Source of the DNA: Echinostoma caproni
Lineage: Eukaryota; Platyhelminthes; Trematoda; Plagiorchiida; Echinostomatidae
DNA: 64,000 nucleotides
Direction: 5' to 3'
Assembly: GCA_900618425.1 (NCBI GenBank)
Contig: UZAN01039591.1
Location: 70,261-134,260 of the forward strand
In this document: positions 58,159-64,000 of the stretch, piece after piece
Layout of the letters: every line of letters begins with the position of its first letter
Numbering within the stretch: position 1 is the stretch's first letter
The notes under the pieces: model-generated
What the model was told of the DNA's origin: nothing
The model's database searches: none
The model's input: the letters and a program-made list of their open reading frames with translations, nothing else
Program-made: the position numbers and the translations under genes

Positions 58159-60980
58159 CGGTGCGATTCATGTCTATCATCAGCGCCTATTCTGCTTCAG
58201 GACAAACTTTAGATGGTCCAACTGCTGGTACACCATTCGGCGTCCACCATTCTCGAGTTCGTGACAAAGACAAATCGACCACATCGACAGAAGCCACAAA
58301 TATCGGGGCTGCATGCTACTGACTGAGTACTGATCGTACTGGAGCACTTCTCGCGAATCTGACTATGCACTTGTTTGCGCAAAGCCTTCTATGTACTTCG
58401 TTGGGCGTTCCGAACGCAAAATATAGCATCGATTTGACTGTAAGCTATTGTTCAAACCAGATTGTTTAACCGTCTTTCAAAACGCCCTTTCTTGAAAGCT
58501 CGAAGAAACTCCACCCCCTTACATCAATCAACACGGGTCCCTGATCAAGAACGCTTTTCTATTAGGCTGATGAATTGTAATCTTGCACCGCGTATGTGAC
58601 ACCCTAGGTTTCTGCTAAATCAACCCCGTTCCTATCTGATGTATACCGATAAATTTCGACCGGTGGCGAGCGTTAAGAAACGGTTAACGATGAGATATAA
58701 CCTCAATGCAAGAATACGCATATGACAACAGCGGGTGAATACAGTGCACATCACAGGTGAAACGAGCTACCGCTATCGGGAATTCTATGTGATATTCGTG
58801 TCTAATCCAGATCACCGGTAGTAATGTTTTTGAGTGTGAGAGAAACAATCTATCAAGCTGACAGCTGGCTCATTCATAATCAAAAACGACCTATTTCATG
58901 CTGGGCGAAGCTCTTCGATGCAAAGTTGGCCAACAGCATCAGTTTCTTGTACAGCTATTCCGGTACAGTTCCCGTGGTCTGTCTCACCAGAGCCACGTAC
59001 TAAATTGGAGGTCTCCGATGCTATTCAATGATATTGCTATTTTAGGTGTACTGGAATGCTTGTTCGAGATCTTACTTAGACTCTAACTGTTAAAAAGAAT
59101 ATTGTGATTAAAACGACACGAATTTCTAAATGTAAGCATCAATATTTCGACTTATCCTTATATATCCAATATCAGAAAGTAGACTACTAGATTTTATACC
59201 TTAGGACATATTTGTCAAAAACACCTGCTTCCTTTCTCCTATCTATAGAGTTCAAACGTTTACATACAAGAATTAATATGGCTCCCGCAACCTCAGCCTA
59301 AGGAACCTTTGTTGAACAAAGATGGTGTCTGTCATCTTTCTAGAAATAATACATTCGCACGAATATATCCTGTAGTGTTTCTTACTTGAGTTTTCACTAC
59401 AAGTATTTCATGCTTTACATTGTGCTACTCTTAAGAGATTCTATTCAGTGGAAAGAGAGAACCCAAACTGACCTCAAACCGGAGAAGGAGGAGGTTCAAT
59501 ACAGATAATATTACGACAAACTCCGGTGAAAAGACAAAATGTTTATATCAAATGCTAGTTGCAAAAAGCCCGGGTTGTTTACAACGATTCATGTTATCAC
59601 GTCTGTTTACCGCTTTCGTTGGCAAGCACTGACTTTCGCACATGTTTATACTAACCATATGGAGATATCAGATAGCGTTCCTGGTGTTAGTTCGCACGAT
59701 TAGTGCTAACTTCTTTCGATATGTATGCGAAATGTTATATGGTAGTACAACTTGTCCAATATGTGACATGAGCTTAGAATTTGATAACACCATAACTTCC
59801 AATGATATGAAATTTTAGAGATGTGGTGATCATTTTTAAATCTTACCTATCCGAATCGTTCCGCTAAAGCTGCCATAGCTAAGCAGCAACCCTTTTCAGG
59901 TAGGTCAATATAATGTTCCTAATGAATTTAGAATAGTGTTTTTATCTGTATATGTGCTAGTCAAAACACAAAGCAGTTTTATCAGATTGCTGTAAACAAA
60001 CTCAAAACAAATGATAGCTGGAATCGTTTTACTTCCTCTCTATGTAAACAGTCAGCATTGATCTATTTTCGATTGCAATCATTTACACTGAATGTTAGTT
60101 CAGAACTCGGTTACCATCGATTTGAGGCCAAAAGCGTACCATAATATAAACACTAAATTTTCATAGATTCGTTCAATAGTTCAAAACATTGATTAGTTAT
60201 TCACTGGATTTTCAAATGTCATTCATTTACGTTAGTGCTTTTGCGTCCGTGGTTCGTTGTGGAAAAAGTGAATACAGGAAAACGGTGCAAATTGTACCGA
60301 CAAAGGTAAATAGTCATCTCAAATTTGTGAACTGCTTTCCATCCATGGAGCAGTAAGATATATTTCCGTTTGCTGCGCAATACCCGGAAACACATCAGCC
60401 TCAACTTGTTATGCATCGAAGGAATCAACTGAGACAACATATCAAAACATCAAACTTCTTTGAGTCCTTTTTGATTATGCCTCTTTCACAGTAACGGGTA
60501 GTGTGTGTATGTCACAAGCATCTAAATGTAGACTGTGTGGTAAACAAATCGTAGTACAATAATCTGTATAAAAAAGAGGAGGTTCCATGATTTGCTTGTG
60601 GGCGGAATTCCGGCAGGTTTCCTAGGCCAAGGCAGGTGAATTTTCTTCCGGAATCCACAACCGCAGCCTTTGACTAGCCGAAGTCAGACTCGCAAGGTAA
60701 CGGGGGCGGTGTGTGAAAACCGCAGTGCATTAGGGGTGGGTGTGCAGTTTATCGGGTCATACGGCCTTTGGACGGGATCAAACGTCCATGTAGCCCAAAA
60801 CACCTCGATGCCCTTTCGAGACGGTGACCAGTGCCACACCCACGAAGGTGTGCGTGTGTGGTTCATACGCTTACTATGAGTTCGTTTGGAATCATGGTTT
60901 TAGTCAACTCAGATGAACTACCGGTGGTTCATTGATCCGGTTATAACCCCGGATTTTGAATTTTCATACTCTTGCTTCAG
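58159..60980. other. No gene recognised; GC-rich patch near 60590-60880
   Basis: The patch at 60590-60880 is clearly richer in GC and has overlapping open frames on both strands (60670-60879 plus, 60684-60866 minus), which is typical of high-GC sequence and not evidence of coding. It looks like a dispersed-element fragment, but no match was found in the window. Confidence 0.3.
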
Positions 60981-61109
60981 TGGGAAAACACTACGCCAAG
61001 AAAAGGCAATGTGTAAGGCTTCCACAGCAGAGGTGGTTTGAGACGCTTAATCGTATAGAAGCATTTAGTGAGCCAGCCGAAGCCCAAGTCACCTACTTTT
61101 ACTCTGATG
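60981..61109 (+). CDS. Candidate internal exon, unidentified
   Basis: 129 nt between the acceptor TACTCTTGCTTCAG (ending 60980) and a moderate donor GATG|GTATAC. Phase 1 to 1. The peptide (GKHYAKKRQCVRLPQQRWFE and on) is charged and protein-like. An AATAAA at about 61167 lies downstream. No family recognised. Confidence 0.27.
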
Positions 61110-61231
61110 GTATACGTAATCATTGTCCATCCATACAGCCTCCATTTCTTCTATTAGGGTTGTCAATAAAAATATTTTCTCTGTACAAGGTTAAATTATC
61201 CTGAAATGAAATGTCTTTTTGCTTTCCTTTT

Positions 61232-61402
61232 TATTGAATATACAAATGTACAGTTAATATTCAGGATTGGGGGCCGCGGCCATACAAAAATTATTTGGAA
61301 AACACAGAATTGGGGAAGACAGGCGGCGGTGGAGCGGTTTGAACCCGAGACTCCCAGGTAACAAGTTGCTGACCAAACCATTTCGCCACCACAACCCGTC
61401 AC
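61232..61402 (-). mobile_element. SINE-A, copy 3 (best preserved)
   Basis: The minus strand shows the whole plan. A tRNA-like head, GTTGTGGTGGCGAAATGGTT, carries an A-box-like region. The B box GGTTCAAACCG lies at about 61336-61346 in a setting GTCTCGGGTTCAAACCGCTC. Then come CTGTCTTCCCCAATTCTGTG, the GGCCGCGGCC palindrome (61272-61281), and a tail TGTACATTTGTATATTCAAT followed by AAAAAGG. No hammerhead core is present, so this family differs from the SINE at 27665. Frames 61196-61464 are shadows. Confidence 0.75.
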
Positions 61403-62119
61403 CCTTCTTACGTATTTACCTGAGAACCCTCCGTTTTAGGTTTGACGGAATTTGTTCACATTAGTTGATCAAAAGTAATATGCTATTTAACGCCAAGAAG
61501 TGTTTTATGACGAATCTTCGAAATTAACTTTCATTTTTGCTGAACTGTTGACCGAAACGTTTACAACGCGCTTTGTTCTAAATCAAAGGCATTCTGCTAA
61601 ATACTTTCATGGAAAGAAGTGGAATGTTCTGCTCGCGTGTCATTCATTTTCATAGAGTTTATATAAGTATCCACTATTCAGTTTACCATCGCTAAATTCT
61701 GAAATTTAAAGATGCCGTTGCACTTAAACAGTGACTCAGCGTAATGCAATGTAACCGAACTCATTGAGTACATTCCAGTTTACCGGACGAAAATGAATAT
61801 TGGTTCAATTTCATATACAGTCTTTTTTCAGACGTACAGGTTTTGCGCGACAACAACAAAGACATTGTTAACAATTAAAATATAAAACATGATACATTTA
61901 AAAACAACTTGATTATTATTATCAGTTTGACATTTGCAAAATTGGTAACACAGACAACAGTTTACATTGATTTCGGTAGACCTCATTTCTAACAGTTAAA
62001 ATCACAGTAATTAGGGAACAATATTTGAAGAGTAGCAGATTTGGTCCACTGGAGATAGAAAATAACAAAACAGTAAGATTCAACGTGTTTTGGTTTTTTC
62101 CTCATTACTTGGATTGCAG
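61403..62119. other. No gene recognised
   Basis: Nothing identifiable apart from a good splice acceptor at its right end, used by the candidate exon that follows. Confidence 0.3.
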
Positions 62120-62233
62120 ATTTCCTTTGTTTATCCGCGTGGACTGGCTTATTCTATCATGCGCTCGTCAGACAAAACGGCATTTTTTTCAAATGAATTA
62201 CGCCGCGCGCATAAATCGCGGTCAAAAAGATAA
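62120..62233 (+). CDS. Candidate terminal exon, unidentified
   Basis: A strong acceptor (GGTTTTTTCCTCATTACTTG then GATTGCAG, ending 62119) is followed by a 37-codon frame ending in TAA, with a very basic C-terminus (LRRAHKSRSKR). A longer open frame in another phase (62025-62360) crosses the acceptor. Either could be chance. Confidence 0.22.
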   Translation: MSFVYPRGLAYSIMRSSDKTAFFSNELRRAHKSRSKR

Positions 62234-64000
62234 TTGCCTCAATGGATACCAGGGTACTAACGCGAATCGATTTTCTGCTATCGAACTGGTTTACCGCTTT
62301 TCACTGATTCCCATCGCACACGTCAGTGTCGAATGGGATTGCAACAATGGAATCGGTTGACGCTATCTTCATTTGCATAAGCTGAATGCACAAAAAGGTG
62401 GTTTTAGGAGCTCCAACGTTTCTCGTTAAGGAATCATCACTTCACATGTAGACAAGATGATGCGGTCAACTATAAATCTCCCATGGGTGCGCCACCAGAA
62501 TATTCGCCAAACACGGAAAAATGGCAAACACATTGGATTTTTCTCTCTTATCGGTTATCACAAATTCGCTCAAAGTTTCGCCTTCAAATAACATCTGTCT
62601 CATTTCTTTAGCTAAAACAACTCTAAAAATCACAGCCTAACATACCCAGCCGTATGGTTTGCGTCTCGTCTGAAACAATGCACTTAATTCTCGCTTAATT
62701 AATGATGATGATCATAATGATCGATATTTCCACAGATCACCTGAGAAACACTCAATCAAAACGAATCCTGATCGTCATACGTTTTGAGATCAACTGATCT
62801 AGATCGACAGATGGAATTCAATATTTCTGACCATAACATTATCAGAGAAGTAAGACGCCAGGAAATATTCAACAGGTTAACTGTACAACTTCCCTGTAAT
62901 GATTGCGGTAAGTAATAGCACCGATTTGCACAACGTGTATTGGATCGATTCTCTGCACCCGTACACATAAATACCGCATTTTATGGGTTCATCAATCAGT
63001 GGTCACGAAGTGCAGGTCAAGAAATGTTCCGATCAATATCCCACACCAAGCACATATTTTTCGGGATAACACCATGGTGATGAACGAATCATGCTACTTA
63101 CACAGTGGGAAACAGCAAGTTTGAATGCCCAGTACTTGGACGTATTTTACAATTTTTGTGTTATTTTTATTGCGTAGGTATTCAAGTACCTGCGTGTAGC
63201 ATGATGCAATGATTTAGTTCAAATAACTGTCGACTGAAGGGAACTCTGCATTTCGTACAAGTTTCTGGTGAGGTCATACACTTTGAATATTCCACTCATT
63301 GTTTCATGAAATCATACGAGAATGTGGTATGTTACACAATAACAAAACGTATTCGCTCTCCATTCAAGGGTTTTTCCGTATAGATTGATCGCTTCGTAAA
63401 CGGTTACTCACTGGAGCAGACATAAGCGGATCATTTTGTGAGAAAATGAAAACGAGGTCGACTCAAAGTTCAAACATTTTTGGAACCCAAGCGAGTTACA
63501 GTAAACAATTCCGATTCTTAGATGTTCAGTTCGAAGATGCATTTTTCTTTCCACACGTTTTCACCACTGACACTGCACAGTGAAAAACATTTGGCGATAT
63601 GACAATGTACCCTTGTTCAATCGTTATCCACATACTTCAGGTATTCAATATATTTTTGCTAAAACTATTTTTTTAGGTTATGTTGTTAATTTTATTTGAT
63701 TCCATTCACGAACCACACCGCCATTAGTTTGATTGCTTATCTCCGTTTAGTTGATTGATTACCGGCACAACTTACTATTCTCTTTACTCACATAAACTAT
63801 CTGAAAGGCAGCCATCTGCCAAACTTGAAATGTTTCTACCTCACCATTTTGTTTCTTATTTTCACCGCATATATGTATTTTTATTACACTTAATTTCAAT
63901 GAAAATGAAGGGGGAAATACCCATAATCAAAACTCAAACTTTAAAATAGATAGTAGGCAACATTCATGTAAGATCCGGTTTATTGATTCTGTGTTTAAAA
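62234..64000. other. No gene recognised
   Basis: Frames at 62756-62968 and 63755-63949 have no known motif. Nothing else supported. Confidence 0.35.

Overview
This window is eukaryotic and most likely comes from a flatworm, probably a digenean trematode. It is roughly 60% AT and very gene-poor. It is littered with degraded retroelements of trematode type and has one clear intact gene, an intronless rhodopsin-class GPCR of divergent flatworm style. No prokaryotic operons, ribosome binding sites, rRNA, phage or CRISPR were seen. The organism call is an inference: no ribosomal or mitochondrial marker is present, and assembly gaps at 19337-19836 (500 N) and 50009-50014 (6 N) show a draft scaffold.

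Layout. 0-5.5 kb is a nest of repeats. It holds a long interspersed element (called R1 here; copies at 575-2800, 5205-5500, 15225-16935 and 28245-28740), a reverse transcriptase relic on the minus strand (3595-3860), and an IS630/Tc1-like transposase relic (3990-5030) split by a GC-rich tandem duplication (4286-4837). 6-19 kb holds tRNA-derived SINEs (6246-6415, 8565-8650, 9965-10095), a Penelope-like element tail with a GIY-YIG endonuclease motif (10530-11270), a CR1-like LINE with a dead RT (12090-13390), the second long R1 copy and another Penelope-like tail (18045-18850). 19.8-39 kb is mostly unannotatable intergenic or intronic DNA. It includes a second transposase relic (26885-27480), a tRNA-headed SINE carrying a complete type I hammerhead ribozyme (27665-27860), a Penelope-like fragment (31120-31507), a short SINE-sized repeat pair (R2) and a possible fibronectin III-like exon (36369-36486).

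The GPCR at 39684-40886 has all seven membrane segments but lacks several class-defining residues. The remaining 23 kb has one Penelope-like scrap (48915-49050), one SINE (61232-61402) and several isolated open frames bordered by good splice sites. These could be exons of genes with very large introns, as is usual in trematodes; none could be assigned to a family.

The most interesting item is the tRNA-SINE/hammerhead element at 27665-27860. It resembles in architecture the schistosome Sm-alpha elements, has an intact ribozyme core, a fully paired stem I, and a palindromic stem III that could work only as a dimer or by local rearrangement. The second is the R1 duplication. One copy keeps an open frame, a strong splice donor and a 26-nt candidate microexon, and the other has lost all of them.
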